This document shows positions 46,287-58,987 of a stretch of 64,000 nt of DNA, piece after piece. The DNA comes from Alopecurus myosuroides (lineage: Eukaryota > Streptophyta > Magnoliopsida > Poales > Poaceae). Location of the stretch: the NCBI GenBank assembly GCA_028641055.1, contig CM054061.1, positions 28,507,523-28,571,522 of the forward strand. The letters are read 5' to 3'. The notes below the pieces were generated by a model, which worked only from the letters and a program-made list of their open reading frames with translations, searched no databases and had not been told where the DNA came from. The position numbers and the translations under genes were made by a program. The first letter of the stretch is position 1. Each line of letters opens with the position of its first letter.

Positions 46287-47908
46287 CCTTCTCGCCGAGC
46301 CGGTACTCCTTCTACTTATCCTGATTGCACTCCTCAAAAATTTCCATCTCCGAGTCACTCTTTAGCCGGAAAACTCCGAGTCTCACTTTCCAACTCTCTA
46401 TCAGTGTCTTCCGGATCTAGCAATGATCTCCCTAGTGACTTCGTCGTAAATACCGGGTATTTTTTCATAACTTGACTATATCCTTATACTTTGCATGTTT
46501 TGCCTGTATAACCCACTAACTTATTATTTTTCTTTCCTTAGAGCCAAGGTCACGCTCAGCGATCCAGTGGAAACCCACGCTGATGACCCGATGGCAGAAG
46601 ACCCGGTAAGCGCGGCTAACCCTCCGCTCGTTGAAGAGCAAGAGCTGGCTAACGCAACCAGCCCAAGAACCGAGTCTCCTCCTCCTATGCCCCAGCCGGA
46701 TGATCCCGAGGTTGAATACCTTGGGACCCAGAAGAGTGATGCTGCTCCAAAAACCGCCACTGCCAGATATGAAGCGGAGGAAACAAAGGCAGAAGCTCAT
46801 ACGACTGGCCACGGTGCTAGCTCTTCCAGGCCGGCTCTCAGCGGGCAAAAGTTTTAAAAACTACTGGAGGCGTATCGCTCCCTAAGGATGACTGAGGAGG
46901 AGATAGTTGAGTCTCTGGTGGCTGAGCACCAGGTAATTTAACTAACACTGTTCATGTATTCATCCTAGTCCCCAAGTTCCGGGTGTTCTGTCCACAGTCA
47001 CTCGGTACTTCCAAACATATCCCTTTGGCGCTCTTTGCCGACTGATATGCATTTTATTATTTTCAGACTTACGTTACCCGGACCGATGAAATTCTAGCCA
47101 AAACCAATAAACTCCTAGAAGTGGAAGTTAAGCTCCGTGAGGAGCTTGTGAAGCAATTCTCGACCTTCATTGGCGAGACATTTAACTCCATCATTGGTGA
47201 GACTAAGTTCCGACTGTCGATTTTTGTTACCTGGATTTCCCTATCCAGCAATGTTTTTGACTCGCATTTCGCTGTCTTATTTCTCTTTTTGTATCGCAGG
47301 TCCGATTGAAGTTGCTGAAGTAAAAGTTGACCACCACAGGCTGAGAATACTCAAGACTATCATCCGGCAATTCTCTGCAGGGACAAAGTGGACCCTTGAG
47401 GCTGTGAAGTTATCCGGTGATTTCACCGGTGTAACCCACATGTTGGAGGCATACTCGACGATCCCTTCCTGGATTGAGGCCTGGAAGCCCTTAGCCTGCC
47501 GGGTTGAAGTGGTACGTGCTCTTGCGCTGGCCAAAGCCTATTACCCCAGGATCGAGTCAGCAATGCTTGTGAACGGATTTCCCGAGTTTAAAACTGATGG
47601 CTCTAAGTTCACGTGGAAGGACCTCAAGGCCATCAACAGGCATATCCGTCACTCGGCTAGCCTGATCGCGGAGACCCTCGACATGAACAAGCTTACTCCA
47701 GCCTATGATGCTGAGGACAAGCATGTGCCCTTCGAAGACCCGGTGCCCTTTGACATCTTGACTCGTTTCAAGGCGGAGCTTTTGAAGAAAAAGGTTGCGG
47801 CCGAATCTGACTTTGTGCCAACTTCATCAACTCCGGTTGTTCCTCCTCCATCACGCGCTCACACCGCGGTTGACCCGGATATTGAGAAGGAGAAGGCAAC
47901 CGAGGAGA
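46287..47908 (+). pseudogene. Element D: spliced gag-like ORF of a gypsy-type element, truncated
   Basis: Exons with plant splice sites are visible. A 5' piece ends before GTATTTTTTC (46459). Exon 46542-46932 (AKVTLSDPVETHADDPMAED...) contains an in-frame TAA at 46855-46857 before KLLEAYRSLRMTEEEIVESL. Exon 47067-47196 is TYVTRTDEILAKTNKLLEVE, coiled-coil-like. Exon 47300 onward contains KTIIRQFSAGTKWTLEAVKL, RVEVVRALALAKAYYPRIES and KFTWKDLKAINRHIRHSASL. The last exon is cut at 47908 by the next element. This resembles the C-terminal half of plant putative gypsy-type transposon proteins, of which 56031-56761 shows the N-terminal half. The function is probably gag-like. The 5' part is missing on the far side of element C. 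Confidence 0.55.
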
Positions 47909-50900
47909 TGTAACATCCCCGATTTTTGGAGAAATTAAATATCACAAAAAATTAAAACTTTTGTTTTCTACTTACGCAAGCCATCAAAACCAAATAAAAC
48001 TCAAACACAAAGGAAACATTATTTGTTATTCAAATGTTATTGGAATTTAAAATCCAATATACCTCTATTTTGTAAACCCTCAAAATGGTTCTCAAAATAA
48101 ATATCCATGACTAGTATGTCAAAATATTTAAAAATAGGATCCATTTCATCAACTTTGTTTTACACAAGATTATTTTGTAAGATAATAATATTATTATGTT
48201 TCAAAATATAATATTATATCATAGAGTATTTGCCAAAAAAAGAAATTTTCTTAAACCAAAAGAGATTTAATAATCCCTATTTCAAAATAACCTTAAAGTG
48301 CCCTTTCTATTTTAAATCATATATGTATGTTCAAAATTTAATTTTGTAGAAAAGAACACTTAAATGTTTTCATTTCAAAGATAAATATTTTACAAAACTA
48401 AGGAATTTTGTTTGAGGCCATTTGGAATTTCTATTCGAAAGTTATGATAAAAAAAAATTGAAAAGGGAAAAGAAATCAAAAAACAAAAGAGAGAGAGGCG
48501 CAGCAGCAAAGAAGCCCACCCCTGCTCCCTTTTCTCTGCCCCGAAGCCCAGCCGCAACTGGGCCGAGCCTACTCCCGTCCCTCTCCATACCTCTCGCGCG
48601 CGCACACACCGGCCCAGCATCCATCCCATAGCCCGCAGCACACTCCATCTCTCTTCCTCTCTCTGACGCTGGGACCCACCGCTGATGCAAGCAATGATGC
48701 ACGCCCCGCGTCAGCACTCCTCGACGTCCGCACCCGAGAAGAATCCTTCTCCGTGCCGTCGCGACCCTGCCCCCTCGCCCACGCCTCCTGTCCCCATATA
48801 AGCTCGGCCTCCATCGACGTCCGAGCCTCTTCCCCGCTCGAAAACCCAAATTCCTACCCCGCCGCCTCTCGTTTCGATTCCGGCGAGCCGCCGCCGCCAC
48901 CATTGGAGGACCTTCGGGAGGACAATGTCGCCACCGTCTGAGACCAATCCAGCCCACGCCGCGGACGTCATTGGAATCGCGAAGACATGAGGATTTTGCC
49001 GGTGCCCTCGGCGCATCCCGGGAACAACCGCACCGTCGCCATGGCCCTTCGTCGTTGGGAAATCACCGCCGGCCGCCGCTTTCTTAGATCGGGATGTTCC
49101 CGTCGCCGTCGTTATGCTTGTCGGGAAGAGGAGCCGCGAGCACCAGGAGAATCCCCGCAGCGCGACGAGCTCGCCGCCGTCCTTACAGCATCCGGGAACC
49201 ACGGGACGGACCGCGCCATCGACAACAGCGAGCGTCGCCGCCGTCCTCTTCCTCTCTAGTAGAAAAACTCCGGTGAGCCCCCTCCCCTTTGTTTCTGGCC
49301 GTTGGATCTGTAGTAGACGCACGGGATTAGATAGAGCTTATTCGGCTTAAGCCGAACATAAGCCGTAGCTCAAGCCAGACTCAAGTCGAACGCAACCAAT
49401 CACAGCACGCCACCTCAGATCTGTCCTGCGCACCAATCAGAGCCTGCCACGTGGCTCAGGTGTTCTCTGTTTTTTTTTTCTCGAATAGATTTAATTGTCA
49501 CTTTTGCAGAAAAGTCCCTACAAATTAGATCTGTTAACGTTTTAACCGTAGATCCAAATTAAGAAAACTTGGACTTTTTGAAAAGCCCTTAACACGTAGA
49601 ATCTTTTAGCACTGTCCAAATTTAAATTTGACAAACTTAAATTGGTTCAAATTTAAATATGCTTGTTTGATGATTTTTTCATAGTTTAAATTCTACAAAT
49701 CTAAATATTGTAAATAAAATATTTTTGGAGACCTTAGGATGTGTACTAACAGTCCCTTGCGTCCAAAATAAGTTTTGGCCAAGTTAAAATGGTTTTAGTT
49801 GTTATATGCTCATATGACTATTTCTGACTTAGTTTATTTTCTGTAATTAATTTTCAATATGTTTTCTCTAGCTAATTTGTACTAAGGACTAACTTTAGAC
49901 CAGATAGACAAAAACCAATGCCCTTAGAATATTTCTAAGTTAATTTTCCTAGTTGGCCCTCCTAGTTGAAAATAACTAAGTCTGGATTAGTTAAAAGTCA
50001 TGGAGAGGATGCTACAATTGTCAACTCGGAGATTTTCAACATGAAGAAGACCAATGAAGGACTTAGCCAAGAAAACAGACTGCAGAAGCATCTCCGAAGA
50101 AGTAGAAGCACTTAGAAGAAAATCAAGAAGACAAGAAGACCAGCCACATCTCTCTCTTTTTCTCTAAGTCTTTTCTCCCCTTTCTTTTCTGTTCTGTTAG
50201 ACTTTGTGCTATGACTAAGTTAGATTTAGACCAGCCACTAGAAGATTCAATGAAGTCCCCACACAGAAGGAGGAAGGAGGAAGCTACAAAGGAGCCTGAA
50301 GATTTTCAAGACCAATGATGTGAAGACTTAGAATTTGTTTTCCAATACTTAGAAGTTGTTTTCAAGTTTTATAAGACTTAGAATTAGTTTCTCAAAGTGA
50401 GATGAAAACTTTTGACCAAGACATCTTTAAGAAACCAACTTCAACTCTTTAAGAATATTCTCCCAAAAGATGACAAGAAGAGAAGATTTTACAAGTCCTT
50501 TCTTAGGGAACTCTAACAATCTCTACTACCTCTCTTATTCTATATGACTAAGTCCCTAGGATTAATAAGGAGGACTACAAGAAAGGCCATTGAAGAAACA
50601 TGCAAAAGGACTTAGACATCAGAAGCAACGTAAGGAAGCAAAAGAAGACTTGAAGAAACCAAGATAGAAATAGATTAGCCTAAAACCTTTGTGTGATCTT
50701 CTTGATCAAAGACCCACACTTAGTCACAAATGAAAATTTTTAACTACAACCACTTAGTTTTCTTTTGTGCATTGAAACTAAATGTTTTCACATGTTTTCA
50801 TTTGATATGCTTATTGCTTTGTATGTTTTATTCATTTGTTTGTATGTTTGTTAGCATGCTTGTTTATTTTGTTGTTGTGTTTTCAATGTTTAGATTGTAC

Positions 50901-52258
50901 GGAGAGCAACGTTATTTTGTGAAGAGAGGTGATTGCTCTTCACCGGATTCAAAGGCAAGTAACACACTATCAAATATCCCATATTTTTACTATGCATTAC
51001 TAGTGTTTTTGAGTAGTATGCATGACAGGAAATTTTACTAAGTTATACTATGCTATGTTATTATCCTAATAGTGTGTAGCCATCTATTTACCTCATCTTT
51101 ACAGCCTTAGAACTTGATAGATTCTATGCAATGTTAGAAATTGTTTTTACTTGATATTGTGGAAAAATTCTAAGTACCAACTCAATGAACCACCTGGGTG
51201 GATCGGTTGTTTGGCTGATGAGAGTTGGGTGTTGCCTCAGGGCCCTTGTCTAAGGGTTATTTACGTGAGGTATTCACTTGAGGAATGTCACCCAGCAACA
51301 AAGAGATTCCTAAATCCCTCTAAGTTTAGTAGCTTACCGTGCAACCCTTTAACATATGGGCTCTGTCTTGATCAACTAAGTTGTGAGAGTTCAGCCCATG
51401 CTTGACATGAAGATGTAGCATAATTATAGGTGGAACGGGTCTTGCTGGTTGGGTTGAATTCTTGCTTCTGAAAGATCTCGTCTCAATTCTCTCCTTTCCA
51501 TGATGCACTCCGGGTGTATAGGATGTTTGGGCTAATTGAAGACAAAGGGTGAAAGTGCACAACCTCTATAGAGTTAGAAACTATGATCATAGTCGTGTTC
51601 CCGGTAATGGACGACTTCGAGCAGCTGGACAAGGATGGACAGAAGATTCTCATCACCATTTTCAATAAGTAAAACTTGTTTAGAACAATATATGGAGATT
51701 TGCCCTGGTTTCTATCAGTGCCACTCCTCAATAATTATTTATGGTTCACTGGTTTCCACCAGTGGTACCAACTTATTGATCAAAATGTATTTATGAAAAC
51801 TTAGGAGAAAACTTGCTTTAGGCAAATAGCCAAAACTCCACCAAGCCAGATATGCATGTAGCTTAGACTTGCCATTTTATATCCACCATAGTGTTACTTT
51901 CCAATACATTAAATTGTATTGACTCCCTTGTGGCTGCATATTCCATATTGTAGATAAATCTGAATACGAGTGAGGTTTCGTTCAGGATCTCGAGTCTATC
52001 GCCAACAAGTTTTGCATGTGGCACATGAAGAAGATGGGCTCAGTGTTAAACTATGTTTTCCGCTGTAATTCTGTTTTCTGCTAGTCTTCTAAGAGTATGC
52101 AAGTTGTAATCATATTTTGTAAAGACCGGATCATGCGATGTAATAGATTTTGACGCATTTGCATGATATCTCATTTTGAACTGTGGTGCTAGCAATTGAT
52201 CCAGGGACTAGCACATTACCACAGAGTTCTTGCATTATTTAAATGTGGGAACGCTACA
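47909..52258 (+). repeat. 5' LTR of the large-LTR element
   Basis: Starts TGTAACATCCCCGATTTTTG, ends GGGAACGCTACA; 4350 bp. A GC- and pyrimidine-rich promoter-like block lies at 48540-49260, with CCATATAAGC (48793-48802) as a probable TATA box. ORFs in this block (48390-49350) lack motifs and are not maintained between the two LTR copies. 49450-52258 is AT-rich with no coding signal. Confidence 0.85.
48793..48802 (+). promoter_or_regulatory. Probable LTR TATA box
   Basis: CCATATAAGC is followed by a GC-rich leader-like sequence. It is conserved in the other LTR at about 54082-54091. Confidence 0.5.
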
Positions 52259-53196
52259 AAATGGTATCAGAGCATTGTGTTGCCTGTAGTATTCGAGACC
52301 TTAAGTGTGGAAAAGACCTAGGTTGAAAACCTATTTTATCCAAATCTTCTAAAGACAAACTTCTCATCTTTCTCATATCTTCTCATCTATTATTCATTTC
52401 CAAAATTTCTTATCTTTAGATAACATCCTTTCTATACGATCAAGACGAGTTTGGTGAATACCATGCCCTGAAGTGCAAGAAGTATTCTTCACCCAACCTG
52501 AAGTAGTACAGAGAAGATCATTGAAGAAATTAGAGAAGAACTCAGACTCCTCAACAAATCATCAACATCTCAAGACATTGAAGAGACTCTAGAAGATATA
52601 GATGAGACCACCAATCTAGTTACTTTGTTAGAACAACGTCAACGTGTTAGTGTATTGATCATACCAATTAGTGTGGTATGACAATATTAGTCTGTTTTCC
52701 AAAAACCTTGTTGTTTGGTGTGAAAATTCTTGATTAGATGTTGTTTGTAAGATGTATTGTCTTGCTCTGTTATGTTGGGTAGGAATCTTCTTTAGACCTT
52801 TTAAAATCTCTACTCGTCTATGTTAAACCCAAGAAGATACCCAGCCAGAATGCCAACAACCATGAGAAGACAACCACAAGATGGAAGATTTCCAAGTACG
52901 TCAAAATAACAAGTTGAGCGTGACTCGGGGACTTCTGGTTGACCCAAGGAGTCATCCCTAAGTGTCACATGAATTTCAACAAGGCACCAGTTACCCTGCA
53001 GCTCTACCTTGAAAGAAAGTTCCATTCAAGACATCTTGAGACAAGCCACACAATCAACTCATGAGATTAGTATACCCGCAAAATTTCTTTTAAGGGTGGT
53101 AGCCACCTAGTTTCAATGGAACCCAAGTAACCCAAACTATCTTTCCTTCTGACCTTTCCAAATCTCGGGACGAGATTTCTTTTAAGGGTGGTAGTC
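52259..53196 (+). other. Short interior of the large-LTR element with duplicated polypurine tract
   Basis: 938 bp; the only ORF near 70 codons (52810-53025, minus) has no motif. The 20-base string ATTTCTTTTAAGGGTGGTAG occurs at 53083-53102 and again at 53175-53194, the second directly before the 3' LTR. Confidence 0.75.
52262..52273 (+). other. Primer-binding site, tRNA-iMet type
   Basis: TGGTATCAGAGC lies three bases after the LTR end, the classic plant LTR-retrotransposon site complementary to initiator Met tRNA. Confidence 0.9.
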
Positions 53197-54443
53197 TCTA
53201 ACATCCCCGATTTTTGGAGAAATTAAAAATCACAAAAATTTAAAACTTTTGTTTTCTACTTACGCAAGCCATCAAAACCAAATAAAACTCAAACACAAAG
53301 AAAACATTATTTGTTATTCCAATGTTATTGGAATTTATAATCCAATATACCTCTATTTTGTAAACCCTCAAAATGGTTCTCAAAATAAATATCCATGACT
53401 AGTATGTCAAAATATTTAAAAATAGGATCCATTTCATCAACTTAGTTCTACACAAGATTATTTTGTAAGATAATAATATTATTATATTTTAAAATCTAAT
53501 ATTATATCATAGAGTATATGCCCAAAAAAAAGAAATTTTCTTAAACCAAAAGAGATTTAATAAGCCCTATTTCAAAATAACCTTAAAGTGCCCTTTCTAT
53601 TTTAAATGATATATGTATGTTCAAAATTTAATTTTGTAGAACACAATACCTAAATGTTTTCATTTCAAAGATAAAGAGTTTACAAAACTAAGGAATTTTT
53701 TTTGAGGCCATTTGGAATTTCTATTCGAAAGTTATGATAAAAAAAATCAAAAGGGAAAAGAAATCAAAAAACAAAAGAGATAGAGGCGCAGCAGCAAAGA
53801 AGCCCACCCATGCTCCCTTTTCTCTGCCCCGAAGCCCAGCCGCAACTGGGACGAGCCTACTCTAGTCCCTCTCCATACCTCTCACGCGCACACACACCGG
53901 CCCAGCATCCACTCCACGGCCCGCAGCGCACTCCATCACTCTTCCTCTCTCTGACGCTGGGACCCACCGCTGATGCAAGCAATGACGCACGCCCCACCTC
54001 AGCGCTCCTCGACGTCCGCACCCGAGAAGAATCCTTCTCCGTGCCGTCACGACCCTGCCCCCTCGCCCACGCCTTCTGTCCCCATATAAGCTCGGCCTCC
54101 ATCGACGTCCGAGCCTCTTCCCCGCTCGAAAACCGTAATTCCTGCCCCGCCGCCTCTCATTTCGATTCCGGTGAGCCGCCGCTGCGACCATTGGAGGAAC
54201 TTCGAGAGGACAACATCGCCACCGTCTGAGACCAATCCAGCCCACGCCGCGGACGTCATTGGAATCGCGAAGACAGGAGGATTTTGCCGGTGCCCTCGGC
54301 GCATCCCGGGAACAACCGCACCGCCGCCTTGACCCTTCGTCGTCAGGATATCACCGCCCGCCGCCGCTTTCTTAGATCGGGATGTTCCCGTCGCCGTCGT
54401 TATGCTTGTCGGGAAGAGGAGCCACGAGCACCAGGAGAATCCC
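53197..54443 (+). repeat. 3' LTR of the large-LTR element, truncated by element A
   Basis: Collinear with 47909-49158. The terminal TG has become TC. ATCCC at 54439-54443 is the presumed left target duplication of element A. Confidence 0.85.
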
Positions 54444-55319
54444 TGTCGTGGTGGTATCACGGCATATGCCATAGGATGGCTAATTGTTTGGGGTCGATGG
54501 ACGCTGGAGGTGCTCGGGGAGGGATCACACGGCGAGTAGCCGCGTGTGGGATGAATCTAACACTTCAAACACCAAGATCTTACCCAGGTTCAGGCCCCTC
54601 GTGTGGAGGTAACACCCCTACTCCTGCCTCTCTCTTTATATGTGTGTTACCGAGTAGCCATAGTACAATTAGGCCTTCAGCCGAGTAGCCGCTCTTCTCT
54701 CTAGCTCTCTCGGTATGAAGTGAAGCGATCCAGAGAGTCGACCCTCGCAGAGGAGGGGGCAGGGCATCTTATATACCGGTGCCCAGCCGAATAGAATAAG
54801 ACTAAAAGGTACAACAGATAGGATAGGAACTGAAGAACAGAGCACGCTTCCGGCTTCTCGCTGACGCTTGCACCGTAAGTCGTTGCGCCGTTCGGAGATG
54901 GGACCTGTCCACCCATGTCAGTGAGATAGGGTAGGCTCCTAGCCCTGTCCTGTCCCCTCTGTCAGTGACAGGACTTGACAGGCGCCTACCGCATTGTAGC
55001 CACGCCGTAGCGCGGATAATCACGTACTCCGTAAGTTGAACCGCACGCTGGTACGGACGCAGGATACGCGAGATCCCTTGTCAGAACGGCTCCATTGACT
55101 TCTGGACCGAGTAGGAACTCACTCCCTCTACTCGGACCAACTTCTCTACTCGGAGGAACATAACTTCCTTGATTCTTCCTTCTGGCCATTGGTGGGTACA
55201 ACCGGATAGAAACCTTCCGGGTAGCGAGTACCGGGTAGCCACATACCCGGTCAAACAGCACCTCTGACCTTGTATTTAGCCCTTGCCTTACCCCTACTCG
55301 GGGGTAACCCCCCGACATT
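54444..55319 (+). repeat. Element A 5' LTR
   Basis: 876 bp, starts TGTCGTGGTGGTATCACGG, ends GGTAACCCCCCGACA. A TATA-like CTTATATACC lies at 54769-54778. The second LTR is outside the window, so the right boundary rests on the TG/CA ends and the leader-like TTAGTCCCCGAAG that follows. Confidence 0.65.
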
Positions 55320-56030
55320 AGTCCCCGAAGCTGGTAGTGTCCTGCGAACTTGTTCATTGGGCCCTGCCAGCTTAAAACAAATCTTGTCTTCGTACTGTAA
55401 GATGCCGAGTAGCACCTCCGTGTAGCCTTTAACTCTCGCTGCAACCTCTTCTTCTCAGAATAGCACTGTTTTTCTTCTCTGATGCCGAGTAAAAAGACTT
55501 AGCGAAATCTCGAAACACAATCCCGCACAAACGGTGCGAATCCACCTCTGCGTGTCGCCACGGGGCACGTGTCATACCCCTGTGCCCCCGACGCCTCGGT
55601 GCCTGGAGTACAGCAGGCCACGCGCCCATAACTGCGACCAGGGCCCACTAGCCCGTCAAGTCACTTCAACCGCACTAAAGTGCCCACGATCTCGACGTGG
55701 GATTAACTGCGCCCGTTACGCGCGCGATATGCGCTGTGTGCGTTTCTAACCGGTACGCATCCCACACCGCACGATCTCTGTGCACGACCGATCCGCGAAT
55801 ATTCCGCTGGTAACGGCAACCCGAGGGGAGAGATAAATACCCCCTCGCCGCCCCCTTCTTCTCTTTCCTGCTCACTTCCAATCTCACGCCCCCTCGTCTC
55901 TCCGCCGCCGTCGAGCACACCGCCACCGCAAATCCCTGCTGCGCCGCTGCTCCACGCGCCGCCGGAAAGACAGAGAGAAACTCCTCCACTCAATCCGCCA
56001 CTCCAATCTTCCACACATCTTTCCGCCTCC
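55320..56030 (+). other. Element A leader
   Basis: No coding signal. A second promoter-like site, GATAAATACCCC (55829-55840) followed by a CT-rich tract, lies about 200 bp before the ORF start. Confidence 0.5.
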
Positions 56031-56761
56031 ATGGATCGCGGAGAAGATGATGCCGCCGCCCGCGCCGGATGGGAGGGTTCTGATGTCACAGCGGAAGACT
56101 GCCAGTGGCTAGTCAACACCCGCCGTGTCCCTCCCGGCGTGAGGTGCAGGCAGCCGGACAACGAGATTATCCCACGCCGGAGAAGGACGAATTCGTCGTC
56201 TTCCTCGCGCACTTCAAGCGCGGATTCGGCCTCCCAATCTCCAATTTCTTCGCCGAGTTACTCAAGAACTTTGGACTCCAGCCTCATCACCTTCCCCCCA
56301 ACGCCATGGTCATGCTCGCCTATCACGCGGTGGTTTGCGAAGCTTTTCTCGGTGTGTACCCAACTATCCACAGTTGGGCACGCTACTTCTTCTTCCGCAA
56401 GCAGAGCATCCCCAACCCGGGACACACCGAGAGCGCCCGCCCGATGACGCAGACGGGGTGCGCCATGATGCTGCAACGCAGCACCGGCCACCACCCGCGT
56501 GTCAAGGGATTGGAGACAGTGCGCAAGTGGCGGCGCAGCTTTCTCTACGTTAAGAACGTCGCCACCAAAGAAGGGAAGCCAATCCAGGACCGGATAAGGC
56601 TCCCGAAATGGAAGAACGCGAGGCCAACCCAGCAGAACTGGGGTTACAACCCGAAGAGCAACATCGACGATGTTGTTCAAATCGAGAAGCGCCTCGCCGA
56701 GTTGAAGGAAGAGGGATTCCGCCTCGATGATCCCATCGCGTGCTGGATCTCGCGCCGAGTG
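56031..56761 (+). pseudogene. Element A gag-like ORF, N-terminal part
   Basis: ATG at 56031 (MDRGEDDAAARAGWEGSDVT). The frame reaches PDNEIIP, then one base appears missing near 56171-56174 (CCCA where CCCCA is expected). The rest reads in the next frame: EKDEFVVFLAHFKRGFGLPI, FGLQPHHLPPNAMVMLAYHA, WARYFFFRKQSIPNPGH, and VRKWRRSFLYVKNV. This order is characteristic of the plant putative gypsy-type transposon domain (Transposase_28 type). The final codons before the insertion are CWISRRV, and the protein resumes at 61540 with IPLQRRSHKMCYM. Confidence 0.65.
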
Positions 56762-58987
56762 TGTCGCACCCGGACTTCTAGAGGATACTCGCCGTTCCGT
56801 TGAACAGTAGTAGATTGGATTACGGGGCTTACCGGCACCCGCGTCCTCTTACGAGTAGGCCAACACACGTATGGGTGACAACCAACCCCTATCTGTTCAG
56901 CGTCGATGTAAACTATCCCGTAGAAATCCAGATACTTCCGTTGACGTACTTCAAAACATACACACATGGTACGTCAACGGCATTGGAACAAGTGATATCA
57001 CAATAGATCTCTACGACACAAAAGATTGAAATAAGTTGCAAATGGCTCTCATTAGAGCAGAGATAGCAAATACAATCATTCAGAGGACACATGTCCCAAC
57101 AATACATCATTACATCACAGCGGAAGCATTCAACATGTCTGAGTACAGACAAGAACCAAATAGGCCTAAGAGGCCGGAAACGAAAAGACGGAGCCCATCC
57201 ACGAAGTCTCGGATCCTGCCCGGGTCCGCTATCTACTCGTCAGCAGTCTCGTCATACTCCACGTAGTAGCCACCATGTAGATCCTCGGAAACGTCGTCTG
57301 CGGAAACCACAGCCCCAAAGGGGTCAGTACATAAACGTACTGGCAAGCAAGACTCATAGTTCACCAAAATGTAACCCGTCAACACCAAGCACAGATGCCT
57401 TGGGTTCAACGGAAGAAAGGGGATATAAAAGATGCTGCAACTGGCTGCGCTAACCAACTACAGAGAACTACAACTTCCAACTAACAGAAAGGGGGATAAG
57501 ATCGAGTATTGTAACCAACTGAAAGATAACTTCAAACAAACCCATCCTGGATCTCGCCCCTTATCCAAAGAAGCAATCCGAGGATAACTCACACAGTTGT
57601 ATTAAAGGTGAATCAAGTTATTGTGTCATCAACCTATTACTAGTCAAGTTATTAATCATTGGGTGTAACATGTTTAATCATTATGTTTAAGTTGTCCTGA
57701 GTACTTGTTAGCCAGTACTTTCACCAAGTAATCCATAACCGCGGAAAACACGGCTTCTCGAGAAGATTATCCCTGCAGGGTTGCACCAATTTGGCCGTAC
57801 ACGCATGAATAACCCGCCAAATGGAAAGGCCCTTCCACCAAGCGGGGCACTCAACACAACTCAACTCTTCTTCGCATCAAGCCCAAAGAACCTTGGGCGC
57901 ACGGATAATCGAGCCCAGAAGAAAATGGACCCTCATAGCACTCTAAGAACGTGTCCCCCTATATGCCGACTACGAAAGTTCCACCCTGGCCTGGGCTCGC
58001 AAAAACATGCATGCGGCAAATGGAAAACACGAACTAAATGAGGCGATTTGGACGAGATGCGAATCGAATCAAATTGAGGGGGCGCCCATACTCGCTTCCC
58101 ACATGCGGTTAGTGCGCTCATCATGGATCGGTAGACAAGACCCTTTTCCTATTAGGGTCGACACTAGCAGGCCTCAAAACCACAAAGGGCCTCTTGCCGG
58201 TGCCTTATCATCAAATTATTATTTAACAATAACATTAGCATGATTGATTGATTAAACATCGAGCCCCCAGAACATAAAAGTAATAGTAACAGAAAGTAAC
58301 GGGTAACAGACTCGAGCAAAACAACCTAAGCATGCTAGTAAGACACTGGCTCAAACAAAGGGGTGATAGGAGTGGAGGTGAGGCAATATCAAGGTTAAGG
58401 GATTCATGTGATGGGTTCGTAACAGAAACAACTACTACTAAGGCTAGCAGAAAAGAACAACGAAAAGTATCGGTAATCAATGTTAAAAGGAACACAGTGG
58501 TTCATGTGAGTGATAACTTGCCTGCAAACCCAGTAGCCTGGTACTGAGCTAAATCCTTAGAAGGGATGTCGTAAGTATCGTCGGTCTCAACGTCGTCGTA
58601 TATCCGGGAAGAAGCAAACAAACAAGGCAGAAAGATAAACAATCAATAACATGGCATAGTGCACAAACATGGGATGATGCATGACCATTTATTTGATGCA
58701 TCAAAATAAACTAGTTGATGTGGTAACAACATGATTAAATGGACCCACATGCAACTGAGTTGCATATGAAAAGCCCATGAATTATGGTTGAATTAATTGT
58801 TCTACAACTAAGAAACATGTGAAAGTGGATTAGCATGATGCATGGATGACGAAAACAACAAAATAACAACAATAGAACCAAATGGAAATAGGGTTTAACA
58901 AGTTTAGAAATTCATTTATTAATTTAGGAAATTTTGGTTACTTAAAGGTGTCACACAAGCATTTGTTGTTTTCATCAAGTTAAATTG

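Larger units (their letters stand above)
47909..54443 (+). mobile_element. Large-LTR non-autonomous retrotransposon (LARD-like), 3' end interrupted
   Basis: The 5' LTR is 47909-52258, the interior 52259-53196, and the 3' LTR starts at 53197 and is broken at 54443 by element A. The primer site TGGTATCAGAGC fits initiator methionine tRNA, unlike elements 1, B and C. The interior is under 1 kb with no gag or pol. By LTR length it fits the large retrotransposon derivative class, though the interior is unusually short. The rest of the 3' LTR should lie beyond the window. Confidence 0.85.

Noticed and set aside
48390..49350. Long GC-rich ORFs in both strands of the large LTR (also 53810-54472)
   Set aside because: Frames lie inside an LTR, overlap on both strands, lack motifs, and differ between the two LTR copies.
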